From Thiobacillus sp. (GTDB taxonomy: Bacteria; Pseudomonadota; Gammaproteobacteria; Burkholderiales; Thiobacillaceae): 64,000 nt of DNA. Positions 26,639-36,270 of this stretch are shown here, piece after piece. The notes beneath the pieces are model-generated. The model saw only the letters and a list, made by a program, of their open reading frames with translations, searched no databases and was not told where the DNA came from. Location of the stretch: positions 40,556 to 104,555 of the forward strand of contig JAUXVT010000001.1 in assembly GCA_030680405.1 (NCBI GenBank). Reading direction: 5' to 3'. A program made the translations under genes and the position numbers. Every line of letters starts with the position of its first letter. Position 1 is the stretch's first letter.

Positions 26639-27610
26639 ATGACCGCCGAACTTTCCGCTACCGCTCCCGAGCTCGTATCGGTAATTATGCCCTGCTTCAA
26701 CGCCGCCCCCTATGTGGAAGAGGCGGTGGGATCGGCATTGGGGCAGAGCCACGGCAATGTGGAGCTCATTATTGTCGATGATGGTTCTTCGGACGGTTCG
26801 CTGGATATCCTGGCAGGCTTGGCCGAGCAGCACACCGGCCGTATCCATATGCTCCACACCCGTCGGCTAGGACCTTACCCAGCCCGCAACCTGGCCCTGC
26901 AACACGCACGCGGCAAATTCATCGCGTTCCTCGACGCCGACGACTGGTGGCGGGAGGACTGCCTGGAGAAGCTGTTGGGTGCCATGCGGGAAACGCAGGC
27001 CGATGTCACCTACTGCGGCTGGCAGAATGTCGGGGGGCGCGCGCTCAATTCCGAGCCCTACGTGCCGCCCGCTTATGAGCAGGAGGATACGGTGGCGGCT
27101 TTTCTGCGAGGTTGCCCCTGGCCCATCCATGCCGCACTCACCCGGCGCGCCGTCATCGATGCCGTCAACGGCTTCTCCGAGCGACGCTATGCTTCCATGG
27201 ACTACGACCTGTGGTTGCGCATCCTTGCACACACCCGCAAGATTGTCCGGGTTCCCGAGGTGCTGGCTTTCTACCGCTGGCACGGCAGCGGCCAAGTTTC
27301 CGCCAGCAAGTGGCGGCAGGTGCTGGATGCCGTGCAGGTACGACGGGATTTCGTCAGCCACCACCGGGATCTGGTGGCCCATCTTTCCAAGAATGCCCTG
27401 TACGAGTTGGTCGACGGCCAGATCATGCGCGAGGCCTATCGGGCATACTGGCGGCGCGACCTCGGCAATGCCCAGAAGCTCTTTCGAGAGGCCATCGCAT
27501 GTCGTGCCTGGCGGCCGGCGGACCTGAAATACCTGCTCCCCGCCCTGCTGCCAGCAGGTTTATTTCGGGAGCTGGTCGGCTTTGCCGACCGTTCGGGAGG
27601 AAAGGAATGA
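26639..27610 (+). CDS. Family 2 glycosyltransferase (paralogue of 7213-8181)
   Basis: 323 residues. LVSVIMPCFNAAPYVEEAVG, VDDGSSDGSLD and FLDADDWW form the GT-A donor site. It is colinear with the enzyme at 7213 to the C-terminus, sharing TYCGWQNVG, SMDYDLWLRIL and EVLAFYRWHG. Its stop overlaps the start of the deacetylase gene (ATGA at 27607), so the two are co-translated. Confidence 0.9.
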   Translation: MTAELSATAPELVSVIMPCFNAAPYVEEAVGSALGQSHGNVELIIVDDGSSDGSLDILAGLAEQHTGRIHMLHTRRLGPYPARNLALQHARGKFIAFLDADDWWREDCLEKLLGAMRETQADVTYCGWQNVGGRALNSEPYVPPAYEQEDTVAAFLRGCPWPIHAALTRRAVIDAVNGFSERRYASMDYDLWLRILAHTRKIVRVPEVLAFYRWHGSGQVSASKWRQVLDAVQVRRDFVSHHRDLVAHLSKNALYELVDGQIMREAYRAYWRRDLGNAQKLFREAIACRAWRPADLKYLLPALLPAGLFRELVGFADRSGGKE

Positions 27611-28401
27611 ACACAATACAGCGGGTGCCGGTACTCATGTATCACCGGGTAGGGCCTGCTCATAACAATTGGGAGCGGCGTTACTGTGTGTCGCCGGAGC
27701 GCTTTGCTGCTCACATGTACCGCCTTGCGGAGAAGGGCATGCGCGCATGTACCCTCGCGGACTTTTTCGCCTGGATGGAGGGCATACAGGACCTTCCGGA
27801 GGGCAGCTTCCTGCTCACTTTTGACGATGGTTTCCTGGGGGTGTTGGAGCATGCTGCCCCCATTCTCACTAAAATGAATTGGCCGGCCACCGTATTCCTG
27901 GTCAGCAGTCTGATCGGCAAGCAGGACGAATGGTGTCGCAGCCAGAACCCGAGCGGCGTGACCTATCCGCTACTCGGGCGCGAGCACATTGATGCCATGC
28001 GGCACATGGGCTTCACATTCCAGTCCCACACTCGCAGCCACCCCGACCTCACCACACTCGACGACGATGCGCTAGCGGATCAATTAGGCGGCTCACGAGC
28101 CGAGTTGGAGAGTGTGCTGGGTGAACCCATCCTCTATCTGGCCTATCCTTTTGGGCGCTACGACGAGCGAGTGGTTGATGCAGCGCGGGCGGCCGGCTAT
28201 CGGGCGGCCTTCTCCGTTCAACCAGGCTTCAACCGCCGTGGAGTGGACCCGCTCCGCATTCGCCGCCTGGATGTGTTCGGCACCGACACACCGACCATGC
28301 TGGCGCGCAAAGTTTTCTTCGGCACGAATGACGGCGGTTGGCGGCAGACCGTGCGCTATTACGGTGACCGTGTGGCCCAGCGGCTTCAATTGGGGAGTTG
28401 A
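27607..28401 (+). CDS. Polysaccharide deacetylase (NodB/CE4)
   Basis: 264-residue CE4-type deacetylase. PVLMYHRVGP opens the fold, LLTFDDGFLGV carries the catalytic and metal Asp pair, FQSHTRSHPDL is the HxxxH metal motif and LAYPFGRYDE the Arg-bearing motif. No signal peptide is seen, so action on a lipid-linked intermediate in the cytoplasm is possible, though family members are often extracytoplasmic. The start at ATG 27607 overlaps the GT2 stop; longer upstream readings in the frame are antisense-free shadow of the GT2 gene. Confidence 0.87.
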   Translation: MNTIQRVPVLMYHRVGPAHNNWERRYCVSPERFAAHMYRLAEKGMRACTLADFFAWMEGIQDLPEGSFLLTFDDGFLGVLEHAAPILTKMNWPATVFLVSSLIGKQDEWCRSQNPSGVTYPLLGREHIDAMRHMGFTFQSHTRSHPDLTTLDDDALADQLGGSRAELESVLGEPILYLAYPFGRYDERVVDAARAAGYRAAFSVQPGFNRRGVDPLRIRRLDVFGTDTPTMLARKVFFGTNDGGWRQTVRYYGDRVAQRLQLGS

Positions 28402-28409
28402 GCACACCC

Positions 28410-29333
28410 ATGACCGCAAACGAGTCCCCCATGCTGATTACGGTAGCCCTGTGCACCCACAATCACGCCGATCGCATCTGCCGCACCTTGGAGGATCTCG
28501 GCCGACTGACGCCACCGTCACGTCCGTGGGAAATCGTGGTCGTGGACAACGGCTGCACCGATGCAACCCCTTCTCTGCTGGCGGACACCCGCTGGCGGCC
28601 AGTAGGCGTGCCGGTTCGCGTGGTGCGCGAGGAGCAACTGGGACTGTCCAACGCACGCAACCGGGCACTGCACGAGGCCAAAGGGGAATATTTGCTGTTC
28701 ATCGATGATGACGAAACACCCGATTCGCGGTGGCTGACCGCCTATGAGCAGGCCATGCTGGCGCATGCGCCAGACGCCTTGGGAGGGAGAATCGAGGTCC
28801 TGTTTGAGCATGGCCAGCAACCAGCCTGGCTGCAGGAAGAGTTGCTTGGCTTTCTGGGGCGCCTGGACCATGGCGCGGAGCGTTGGCTGACTGGCCCAGA
28901 CACTCCCTTCTACGGAGGCAACTTCGCTGTCAGGCGAGAAGTGTTTACCCAGGCCGGCGAGTTCGACACCGAGTTAGGGCGCAAGGGCCGGATCAACCTT
29001 GGCGGCGAGGATACCGAGTTCTATCGCCGCCTCATTTCAACCGGCCACACGGTGCGCTGGGTACCGGAGGCAGTGATTCACCACCGTATCCGCGCGGACA
29101 AACTGCGACGCAGCTATTTTCTCGAATTGCACTATCGCCAGGGGAAAAGCGAAGGGGCGCGCAAGCGGGGCGATGCCTCGCGGTTGCCACCCCTGTACCT
29201 CTTCGGCCAGCTCGGCCGCGCCATGTGGCGGGCGCTCCGCCAGCACATGTCCCAGGGACGAAACCACTCCCTGCGGCTGGAGATGAACGCAGTCTATTTC
29301 CTGGGATATTTGCAGGGATGGGTGGCGCAATGA
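28410..29333 (+). CDS. Family 2 glycosyltransferase
   Basis: 307 residues. LITVALCTHNHADRICRTLE, IVVVDNGCTDAT and LLFIDDDETPDSRW show the GT2 donor site; FYGGNFAVRREVFTQAGEFD and GEDTEFYRRLISTG supply the acceptor loop and the ED motif of processive or chain-building GT2 enzymes. ATG 28410 is chosen over TTG 28398. Its end lies 60 bases before a REP doublet and it resembles the next enzyme at 29532. Confidence 0.88.
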   Translation: MTANESPMLITVALCTHNHADRICRTLEDLGRLTPPSRPWEIVVVDNGCTDATPSLLADTRWRPVGVPVRVVREEQLGLSNARNRALHEAKGEYLLFIDDDETPDSRWLTAYEQAMLAHAPDALGGRIEVLFEHGQQPAWLQEELLGFLGRLDHGAERWLTGPDTPFYGGNFAVRREVFTQAGEFDTELGRKGRINLGGEDTEFYRRLISTGHTVRWVPEAVIHHRIRADKLRRSYFLELHYRQGKSEGARKRGDASRLPPLYLFGQLGRAMWRALRQHMSQGRNHSLRLEMNAVYFLGYLQGWVAQ

Positions 29334-29392
29334 ATCGGGCGACCCACAGCTTTCCGATCGGCCTGTTGTCGTTATGCCGAAAGCCTAGGCTA

Positions 29393-29456
29393 GTAGGTGC
29401 GGCTTCAGCCGCGAAACCTTGGGCGATTAATTATTTGCGGCTGAAGCCGCTCCTAC
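29393..29456. repeat. GTAG-headed REP doublet
   Basis: GTAGGTGCGGCTTCAGCCGC and an inverted unit ending TGAAGCCGCTCCTAC are separated by about 20 bases. The pair can fold into one long or two short hairpins and may attenuate read-through between the two GT2 genes. The rest of the 29334-29531 gap holds no supported gene. Confidence 0.8.
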
Positions 29457-29531
29457 AGACGTGTCTCTTTCGATTGCAGGGAATGAAGCATCGCTTGCGT
29501 CGGGCCGGGTTCATCAGAATGCACAACGACG

Positions 29532-30494
29532 ATGAATAACACGCTTACAGTCCTCATCTGCACCCATAACCGTGCCAAACTGCTGGAGCGTACGATGGCT
29601 TCGCTCAATGCCGCAACCCGCCCGCAAGATTGCGCTGCCGAAATCCTGGTCATTGCCAACGCCTGCACAGACGCAACCCACGCCTTCCTGGATTACTACG
29701 CGCGCCAAGGGGGTTCGGATGGGCGGCTGCCGCTGCGCTGGGAAGCCGAGCCCGTACCGGGAAAATCCAACGCCCTGAACCGCGGCCTGCCGCTGGTCAC
29801 GTCGGGTCTAGTGGCCTTCGTGGACGATGACCATCGGGTGGATCAAGGCTATCTGTCCCACATCTGCGAAGCGGCAGAAGCTTACCCGGTGGCGGATATA
29901 TTCTGCGGTCGCATCCTGCCAGATTGGGACGGCACGGAGCCGGATTGGGTGCACGATAATGGCCCCTATCGCGTCTATCCCCTGCCGGTGCCGCGCTTTG
30001 ATCAAGGCGACGCGCCGCTGCGGCTGACTCCTGACATCGCCACACCGGGCGGCGGAAATTTATTTCTGCGCAGCGAGTGGCTGGCGAAAGTGGGACCGTT
30101 TGCTACCGGATTGGGGCCGGTCGGACACGACCTGGAAGGGGGGGAGGATCTTGAGTGGGTGCTGCGGGCGCGGAACATGGGCGCGCGACTGCAGTACATC
30201 CCGCAGGTCATGCAGTACCACTACGTGGACACAATCCGGCTCACCTTGCCGTACGTCATGAAGAAGGCCTACAAGCGCACCGCCTCCTCGGTCCGCCTGG
30301 AAAATGCAACGAAATCGGTCGGCGTGCCAAAATATCTATTCCGCAAGCTGGCTGAATATTTGGTGGGAGCACTCACCGCACTCGGCTCCAGCAAGCGGCG
30401 CTTCTACCTCGTGCGCAGCGCAGCCGCACTGGGCGAGATCGTAGGTCGCCTGCAAGCAAGACGCGTGCAGCGTGGCGGAGACTCCGATGCCTAG
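29532..30494 (+). CDS. Family 2 glycosyltransferase
   Basis: 320 residues. LTVLICTHNRAKLLERTMAS, a VIANACTDAT segment and VAFVDDDHRVD form the GT-A donor site; TPGGGNLFLRSEWLAKVGPF and GGEDLEWVLRAR are the acceptor loop and ED motif. Same general type as the 28410 enzyme. The stop overlaps the start of the downstream sulfotransferase by 8 bases, so the two are co-translated. Confidence 0.88.
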   Translation: MNNTLTVLICTHNRAKLLERTMASLNAATRPQDCAAEILVIANACTDATHAFLDYYARQGGSDGRLPLRWEAEPVPGKSNALNRGLPLVTSGLVAFVDDDHRVDQGYLSHICEAAEAYPVADIFCGRILPDWDGTEPDWVHDNGPYRVYPLPVPRFDQGDAPLRLTPDIATPGGGNLFLRSEWLAKVGPFATGLGPVGHDLEGGEDLEWVLRARNMGARLQYIPQVMQYHYVDTIRLTLPYVMKKAYKRTASSVRLENATKSVGVPKYLFRKLAEYLVGALTALGSSKRRFYLVRSAAALGEIVGRLQARRVQRGGDSDA

Positions 30495-31434
30495 TCTGCG
30501 CAACATTCACAAGCTGCTCGACCCCGAGATCCGCCAGAAAAATCTGCGCGGGGCGAATTACTGGCTGCGCGGGCTGTTCTGGGACATGATGCGCCCGGCC
30601 GCGTCCGATCCGGTGTTTCTGGTCGGCTGCTCCCGATCCGGCACTACCGTCACCTACGAGACCATCGCCGCCGCGCCTGAACTGCTCAAGTTCGGCTATG
30701 AAATTCCCCAATTTTGGGACGGGCTCAAAGGTCCGCAGAATAATGGCTGGCATTCGGAGGCAGCCGGCGCCGAGGATGCGGAGCCCGAGCACCGCGATGC
30801 CACCTTCCGCTATTTCTATCAGCGCCTGGGTTTGGGGCGCGTGCTGGACAAGACCTGCATCAACGTACTGCGTTTGCCTTATCTCTACCAGCTTTTCCCG
30901 CAGGCGACATTCGTTTTCATCCATCGTGACGGCCGCGACAATATCAGCTCCATGATTGATGGCTGGCGCCATGATGGCCACTTTCGACTTTCCAAGTTTC
31001 TCGGACACTTTCCGGAAACGGTGGCGATCAGCGACGGGGAGTTCACCGACTGGTCCTTCTTCCTGCCCCCCGGCTGGCGCGACTACAACCGCGCAAGCCT
31101 GGAGGAAGTGTGCGCCTATCAGTGGATGACCGCCAACCGCATGGCACTCGACGCCAGAAAGCTCATCCCATCCGCACAATGGATACAGCTACGCTACGAG
31201 GATCTCTTCGAAAGGCCGGTGGAGATGTTCGAACCCGTGTTCGAGCGGCTGGGCATTCCCTTCACTGCCGAGTTACTGGCTCACTGCGCGGGTCTCAATA
31301 CGCGCCCCACCAGCATCGTCAAGGGTGCGCCCAAGCAGCAGAAATGGAAGGACCACAATCCCGAGGCCATCGCGCGCATCCTGCCGATGATTCACCCACT
31401 GATGTTGGAGCTGGGTTATGACCCGCATGACTGA
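30487..31434 (+). CDS. Sulfotransferase (Sulfotransfer_3 type)
   Basis: 315 residues from MPSLRNIHKLLD, with GGCGGAG as a ribosome site upstream. FLVGCSRSGTTVTYETIAAA is the PAPS 5'-loop, and FVFIHRDGRDNISSMIDGWR the 3'-phosphate motif with Arg and Ser. IQLRYEDLFERPVEMFEPVF is the usual C-terminal sulfotransferase segment. It is the third sulfotransferase in the locus and unlike the other three. Overlaps GT2 genes on both sides, so sulfation and chain building seem co-regulated. Confidence 0.87.
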   Translation: MPSLRNIHKLLDPEIRQKNLRGANYWLRGLFWDMMRPAASDPVFLVGCSRSGTTVTYETIAAAPELLKFGYEIPQFWDGLKGPQNNGWHSEAAGAEDAEPEHRDATFRYFYQRLGLGRVLDKTCINVLRLPYLYQLFPQATFVFIHRDGRDNISSMIDGWRHDGHFRLSKFLGHFPETVAISDGEFTDWSFFLPPGWRDYNRASLEEVCAYQWMTANRMALDARKLIPSAQWIQLRYEDLFERPVEMFEPVFERLGIPFTAELLAHCAGLNTRPTSIVKGAPKQQKWKDHNPEAIARILPMIHPLMLELGYDPHD

Positions 31435-32323
31435 CAGTCCATTGGTGAGCGTGGTCATGCCAGCCTACAACGTCGCCTGGTGCATCCGGCAGGCGGTGGA
31501 CAGCGCGCTCGCTCAGAGCCTGCGCAAAATCGAAGTGATCGTAATCAACGACGGCAGCACGGACGACACCCTGCAGGTGCTCGCTTCTTACGGCGACGCG
31601 ATCAAAGTCATCGACCAAGCCAACGGCGGCATGTCCCATGCCCGCAACGCCGGCATCCGGGCAGCCCGTGGCAAGTACGTAGCGTTTCTTGACGCGGACG
31701 ACTGGTGGCTGCCGGAGAAACTCGCACGCCAGGTAGCGCTCTTGGACAATCGGCCCGAGCTCGGATTTTGTTCGACCGCTGCGCGAGTGGAAAACCCGCA
31801 AGGGGAGTTGCTCAATCTCTGGCATTGCCGTCACGCGCACGGAGATATGCTGGAAACGATTATTGCAGAAAACGCTGCCGTCGCCGGCGGCTGTTCGGCA
31901 GTCGTGGTGCGCAGGGAACTGTTTGAAAAAGTGGGACTGTTCGACGAAACCTTGCGCGGCTTCGAGGATCCTGACCTGTGGATGCGGCTTGCCGCCGTCT
32001 GCCTCTATGCCTGCATCGACGAGCCTCTCGCAGTCATTCTGCGCCGAGAAAAAAGCGTGAGCCGCAATCTGGACGCGATGCGCGAGGCCGCCTTGAGATC
32101 TATGAGAAAAAATCGCACCCTGCTGCCCACTCACCTGCGCGGCAGTTTCTGGCGCAACGCGATGGCCAGCGTTTATACGGACTATGCGAAGGGCGCCTAT
32201 CGCGCCGGTCGCATCCGGGCAGCACTCGCGGACACTTTGCATGCTTTAATGCTGGCCCCGATAGGGCGTGGTCGGCTCTGCCTGGGTTTAATGCGGGATA
32301 TCGTCTTGAGGCGCGAACTATGA
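31418..32323 (+). CDS. Family 2 glycosyltransferase
   Basis: 301 residues starting 17 bases inside the sulfotransferase gene; ATG 31427 is an alternative start. LVSVVMPAYNVAWCIRQAVD, VIVINDGSTDDTL and VAFLDADDWWLPEKL are the GT2 donor motifs, and GFEDPDLWMRLA the ED loop. The C-terminal 80 residues are basic and helical. An 85-base gap separates it from the sulfatase-like gene. Confidence 0.9.
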   Translation: MTRMTDSPLVSVVMPAYNVAWCIRQAVDSALAQSLRKIEVIVINDGSTDDTLQVLASYGDAIKVIDQANGGMSHARNAGIRAARGKYVAFLDADDWWLPEKLARQVALLDNRPELGFCSTAARVENPQGELLNLWHCRHAHGDMLETIIAENAAVAGGCSAVVVRRELFEKVGLFDETLRGFEDPDLWMRLAAVCLYACIDEPLAVILRREKSVSRNLDAMREAALRSMRKNRTLLPTHLRGSFWRNAMASVYTDYAKGAYRAGRIRAALADTLHALMLAPIGRGRLCLGLMRDIVLRREL

Positions 32324-32408
32324 ACCGGCGCGCGGCACAGAAGACGTTCCGAGGGACAGCTCTTGCCGAGCCTGCTCGCGCATTGGCGAGAGCGAGGGGG
32401 GGGCGGTG

Positions 32409-34571
32409 ATGAGCCAAATACATCCGCTCGTGTTGCAATCCCTCGCCCAAGGACTCGGGACGAGCGCGCTCATCGGCCTCGTATTCGCCTTGCTGCTACT
32501 GGGCAAGTCCTTGTCCGATTTCACCCGCACCGGTCCACACATGACGGACGAGGTCCTGTCGCACTATAGTCTGTATCTTGCCTACAGCCTCATCCGGCTT
32601 GCCTTCTATGCCCTCTCCATCACCGCCTTGCTCGCCTTTCTGGGGGTGACGTCCTATGTGGTCGGTCTTGTTCTGTTCAATGCGGGCTATCGCCCCCTGC
32701 TGGCGGCGGGCGCGGGGATACTCTCCGTTCTGGTTTTCACTGGGCGACAGTTCGTGCGCACCTTGCTGCTTTCCCCAGGGATCATCACCGCTTCCTCTCA
32801 GTACGACATGGCACGCTTCTATGCCCTCTGGGAGCGGCTCACCCCCGGCCGCCTGCGCGCTTTGGACATAGCCTTGTTCGGGACCCTGAGCGCGTGGCTC
32901 GGGGCGGGATTACTCACCCTTGGCCGCTCTGGCGAATGGCCGTCGTTCTGGCTCTTGAGTACCGTCGCCGCCCTCTACGTCGCAGTACATCGCTTGGGTA
33001 GCTGGACGCGCGAACCCGCGCCCGCAGCTCGCCGCAGTGATCGATCCTCGCCCAATATACTAATGATCGGCTCGGACACCCTGCGCGCCGACCGGCTCTC
33101 GGGTGCCGGTTATCGACGTGAACTGACGCCCAACCTCGCGCGCCTGGCCGCCCGCGCCGCCCGTTTCAACGACTGTTACGTGCCCTGTGCCCGCACTGCT
33201 CCCTCTCTCGCCTCCCTGCTGACCGGCACGTGGCCCCATGTCCACGGCGTACGCGATACCTTCGTCACCCCCGAGGAGACCCGACTGCCTGTCCCTGCGC
33301 TGCCGGAGATTCTGCGCGGAGCGGGGTATCGCAGCGCCATTGTCGGGGACTGGGCAGCCTCCGACGCGGAGAAGTTCAATTTTGGCTTCGATCACATGGA
33401 TCTGCCCCCGGACCAGTGGAACATCAAGTACCTGTTGCGCCAAGGGCCGAAAGACATCCGCCTGTTCCTGTCATTGTTCACCCAGGGACTGTTCGGGAAA
33501 GTGCTGTTGCCGGAGATCTACTACCTCGGGGGCGTTCCCCTGACCGAGGAAGTGGGCTGCGATACCCGGCGCATGATTGCGCGGCTGGCCAAGGACGATG
33601 CGCCCTTTTTTCTGGTTTCCTTTATGGCGACCAATCACCCGCCTTTCGCCTCCAAGCACCCCTACTACACCCTGTATGCGAAACGGGACTATCGTGGCCC
33701 ATCCAAGTTCGCCATGGCCAAACTGCGCGACCCCTACGAAATCATCCGCCGTCAGGGTGAGCCAAAGACAGAGTTCGATCTGGATCAGATCATCGATCTC
33801 TATGATGGCTGCGTAAAGAATTTCGACGACGAACTGCAGCGGACCCTCGACTACCTGGATGCATCCGGACTTGCGGACAACACCATTGTCGTGATCTTCA
33901 GCGACCATGGCATGGAATTTTTCGAACACGATACCTGGGGACAAGGCAACTCCGCCATCGGGGACTTCTCCGCACGCGTGCCGTTGATCATTGCCGACCC
34001 TCGACAGCAAGAGGAGCAGGTCTCCTCACAAGTGGTGCGCACGGTGGATGTCGCGCCCACCCTCCTCGATCTGGCGGGACTCCCGCGCCCAGCCCAAATG
34101 GAAGGGGTTTCCCTTGCTCCTTTCATGCGCGGGGAGGCGCCTGTCCCCGAGCTGCCGGCGTTCTACGAAACCGGCGTGTGGCTGACGGATCTGCCGGGTA
34201 CGCCCGACGGACATCTGCGCTATCCCGATCTGCCGGAACTTCTGGAAGTGCCCGACAAGCGGCTCGGCATGATCTCGCTCAAACCGCAGTACCAGGATGT
34301 CGTGATCATGGCCAAGGACCGCATGGTGCGCCTGGGCGACTGGAAGCTCACCTACCAGCCCCTTACAGGCGGACCTTTGTACCGCTTGTTCAACATCAAG
34401 CAAGACCCAGGCTGTCGCGACGATGTGTTGACAGAGCATCCGGAAGTAGCCAGCCGTCTGCGTGCACTGCTGGAGGCCTGGATCGCAGAAGACCCCGTCG
34501 GCAAGGCACCCAGCACGAGAACTGCTGCGGAAGTAAACTACTCACGTTTTGTCGGCAGGGCAACTTCATGA
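32409..34571 (+). CDS. Membrane-anchored alkaline-phosphatase/sulfatase-superfamily enzyme with Thr nucleophile
   Basis: 720 residues: about four to five transmembrane segments in the first 200, then a sulfatase-fold domain. Metal motifs are [11 protein letters not shown] (Asp223) and [12 protein letters not shown] (Asp499/His500). The nucleophile region reads [11 protein letters not shown], Thr263 first, where a true sulfatase has Cys or Ser in C/S-x-P-x-R; the Arg is also replaced by Leu267. A Thr nucleophile is known in phosphoethanolamine and phosphoglycerol transferases of this superfamily. A phosphoryl-transfer or phosphodiesterase role on a surface glycan is therefore likelier than sulfate removal. 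Its stop overlaps hddA (ATGA). Confidence 0.82.
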   Translation: MSQIHPLVLQSLAQGLGTSALIGLVFALLLLGKSLSDFTRTGPHMTDEVLSHYSLYLAYSLIRLAFYALSITALLAFLGVTSYVVGLVLFNAGYRPLLAAGAGILSVLVFTGRQFVRTLLLSPGIITASSQYDMARFYALWERLTPGRLRALDIALFGTLSAWLGAGLLTLGRSGEWPSFWLLSTVAALYVAVHRLGSWTREPAPAARRSDRSSPNILMIGSDTLRADRLSGAGYRRELTPNLARLAARAARFNDCYVPCARTAPSLASLLTGTWPHVHGVRDTFVTPEETRLPVPALPEILRGAGYRSAIVGDWAASDAEKFNFGFDHMDLPPDQWNIKYLLRQGPKDIRLFLSLFTQGLFGKVLLPEIYYLGGVPLTEEVGCDTRRMIARLAKDDAPFFLVSFMATNHPPFASKHPYYTLYAKRDYRGPSKFAMAKLRDPYEIIRRQGEPKTEFDLDQIIDLYDGCVKNFDDELQRTLDYLDASGLADNTIVVIFSDHGMEFFEHDTWGQGNSAIGDFSARVPLIIADPRQQEEQVSSQVVRTVDVAPTLLDLAGLPRPAQMEGVSLAPFMRGEAPVPELPAFYETGVWLTDLPGTPDGHLRYPDLPELLEVPDKRLGMISLKPQYQDVVIMAKDRMVRLGDWKLTYQPLTGGPLYRLFNIKQDPGCRDDVLTEHPEVASRLRALLEAWIAEDPVGKAPSTRTAAEVNYSRFVGRATS

Positions 34572-35599
34572 TCATTCGAGCGCGCGCACCCTTGCGGCTG
34601 GGTCTTGCCGGCGGCGGAACCGATGTGTCCCCCTATTGCGACCAGTATGGCGGTCTGGTACTCAACGCCACCATCGACAAATATGCCTACACCGTATTAA
34701 AGCCGGGCGGGAACACTGACGGTGTGCACTTCATCGCCACCGACAAGCAGGAGGAGTGGAAAGACGAGGCCGCCTCTGAATTGCCCCTTGACGGGCGACT
34801 GGACCTGCACAAGGGTGTCTACAACCGTATCGTGCGGGAATTTAATTCAGGCCGGCCCATGCCACTGACCCTGACCACCTATACCGATGCCCCCCCCGGA
34901 TCGGGACTGGGCTCCTCTTCTACCCTGGTGGTATCCATGATCAAGGCCTTTGTGGAATGGCTCAATCTGCCTTTGGGAGAATATGACATTGCCCGCCTCG
35001 CTTACGAAATCGAGCGCAAGGATGTGGGCTTGTCCGGTGGCCGCCAGGACCAATATGCCGCCACCTTCGGCGGATTCAATTTCATGGAGTTCCACCCCCA
35101 GGAACGGGTCGTGGTCAACCCGCTGCGCATCAAGAACTGGATCATCTCTGAACTGGAATCCTCCTTGCTGCTCTACTTCGGCGGGGTCTCCCGGGATTCG
35201 GCCCAGATCATCGACGAGCAGACCAGGAATGTGCAGCAACAGGACCATACTGCCATTGAGGCCATGCATGCCCTGAAGCAGGAATCCATCGCCATGAAGG
35301 AAAGCCTGCTCAAGGGTGACTTTGACGGTCTGGTGCAGTCCATGGAGGCCGGGTGGCAAGCCAAGAAACGTATGGCCAAAAGTATCTCCAACCCGCGCAT
35401 CGAGGAAAGCTACGAACTGGCCAAGCAGGCTGGCATGCGCGCCGGCAAGATATCCGGCGCCGGCGGCGGCGGCTTCATGATGATGCTGGTCGACCCGGTG
35501 CGGCGCATGGACGTGATCCGCGCGCTGTCGAACACCCAGGGCCAGATTTACAACTGTCACTTCACCGAAATCGGGACGCAAGGATGGAAAATATACTGA
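34568..35599 (+). CDS. hddA: D-glycero-alpha-D-manno-heptose 7-phosphate kinase HddA
   Basis: 343-residue GHMP kinase making heptose 1,7-bisphosphate for GDP-heptose synthesis. [20 protein letters not shown] opens the fold, [18 protein letters not shown] is the ATP-binding GHMP motif, and [17 protein letters not shown] the third conserved motif. The GGGTD plus [10 protein letters not shown] combination is typical of HddA/FKP-type sugar kinases. Start ATG 34568 overlaps the upstream stop. First gene of a complete heptose block (hddA, gmhA, hddC, gmhB). Confidence 0.9.
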   Translation: MIIRARAPLRLGLAGGGTDVSPYCDQYGGLVLNATIDKYAYTVLKPGGNTDGVHFIATDKQEEWKDEAASELPLDGRLDLHKGVYNRIVREFNSGRPMPLTLTTYTDAPPGSGLGSSSTLVVSMIKAFVEWLNLPLGEYDIARLAYEIERKDVGLSGGRQDQYAATFGGFNFMEFHPQERVVVNPLRIKNWIISELESSLLLYFGGVSRDSAQIIDEQTRNVQQQDHTAIEAMHALKQESIAMKESLLKGDFDGLVQSMEAGWQAKKRMAKSISNPRIEESYELAKQAGMRAGKISGAGGGGFMMMLVDPVRRMDVIRALSNTQGQIYNCHFTEIGTQGWKIY

Positions 35600-36183
35600 C
35601 TAAGGCTATCGCCGGGCAACTACGCGAGACGGCCGACAATCTACGAGCGATGAGCGTGGATGCCGCATTGCATGACGCCATAACCAGAGTGGCAACCGCC
35701 TGCATCGAGGCTCTACGCCAAGGCAACAAAATCCTGTTTGCCGGCAACGGCGGCAGCGCGGCCGATGCCCAGCACCTGGCAGCTGAGCTTATCAGCCGAT
35801 TCCACTACGACAGGCCGGGGCTTCCCGCCTTTTCCCTATCCACCGACACCTCGGTTCTCACCGCCATCGGCAACGACTATGGTTACGAGCATCTGTTTGC
35901 TCGTCAGATCGAAGCGGTGGGCAATGCGGGGGATGTGTTTTTCGGTATTTCCACCTCGGGTCGTTCACCCAACATCCTCAAGGCCTTGCAAACCGCCCGT
36001 GCGAAAGGCTTGCTCACCGTCGGCCTGACGGGGCACGGAGGGGGCCAGATGCCGGAACTGTGCGACCACTGCCTGCGGGTGCCGTCGGACTCCACGCCCC
36101 GCATCCAGGAAGGCCATATCGCCATGGGGCACAGCATCTGTCAACTTATCGAGTCGCAGCTATTTCCGGTCGCGAGGGTATAA
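35584..36183 (+). CDS. gmhA: Sedoheptulose 7-phosphate isomerase GmhA
   Basis: 199-residue SIS-domain isomerase turning sedoheptulose 7-phosphate into D-glycero-D-manno-heptose 7-phosphate, feeding Hdd[21 protein letters not shown] is the GmhA signature, with [31 protein letters not shown] and [10 protein letters not shown] (metal His) also present. It overlaps hddA by 16 bases (ATG 35584), showing tight coupling. Confidence 0.94.
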   Translation: MENILTKAIAGQLRETADNLRAMSVDAALHDAITRVATACIEALRQGNKILFAGNGGSAADAQHLAAELISRFHYDRPGLPAFSLSTDTSVLTAIGNDYGYEHLFARQIEAVGNAGDVFFGISTSGRSPNILKALQTARAKGLLTVGLTGHGGGQMPELCDHCLRVPSDSTPRIQEGHIAMGHSICQLIESQLFPVARV

Positions 36184-36270
36184 GTCCTTAAAAGTGGGGT
36201 AGGCATCCCTCCGGAACCCACCATGGCAAGGGATTTCTCCTCGGCCCGTTATGATAAGTGAGCCAAGCGA

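Noticed and set aside
32409..34571. Annotation as a sulfate-ester sulfatase
   Set aside because: The formylglycine-forming Cys/Ser and the Arg of CxPxR are missing; the Thr nucleophile fits a phosphoryl-transfer branch better.
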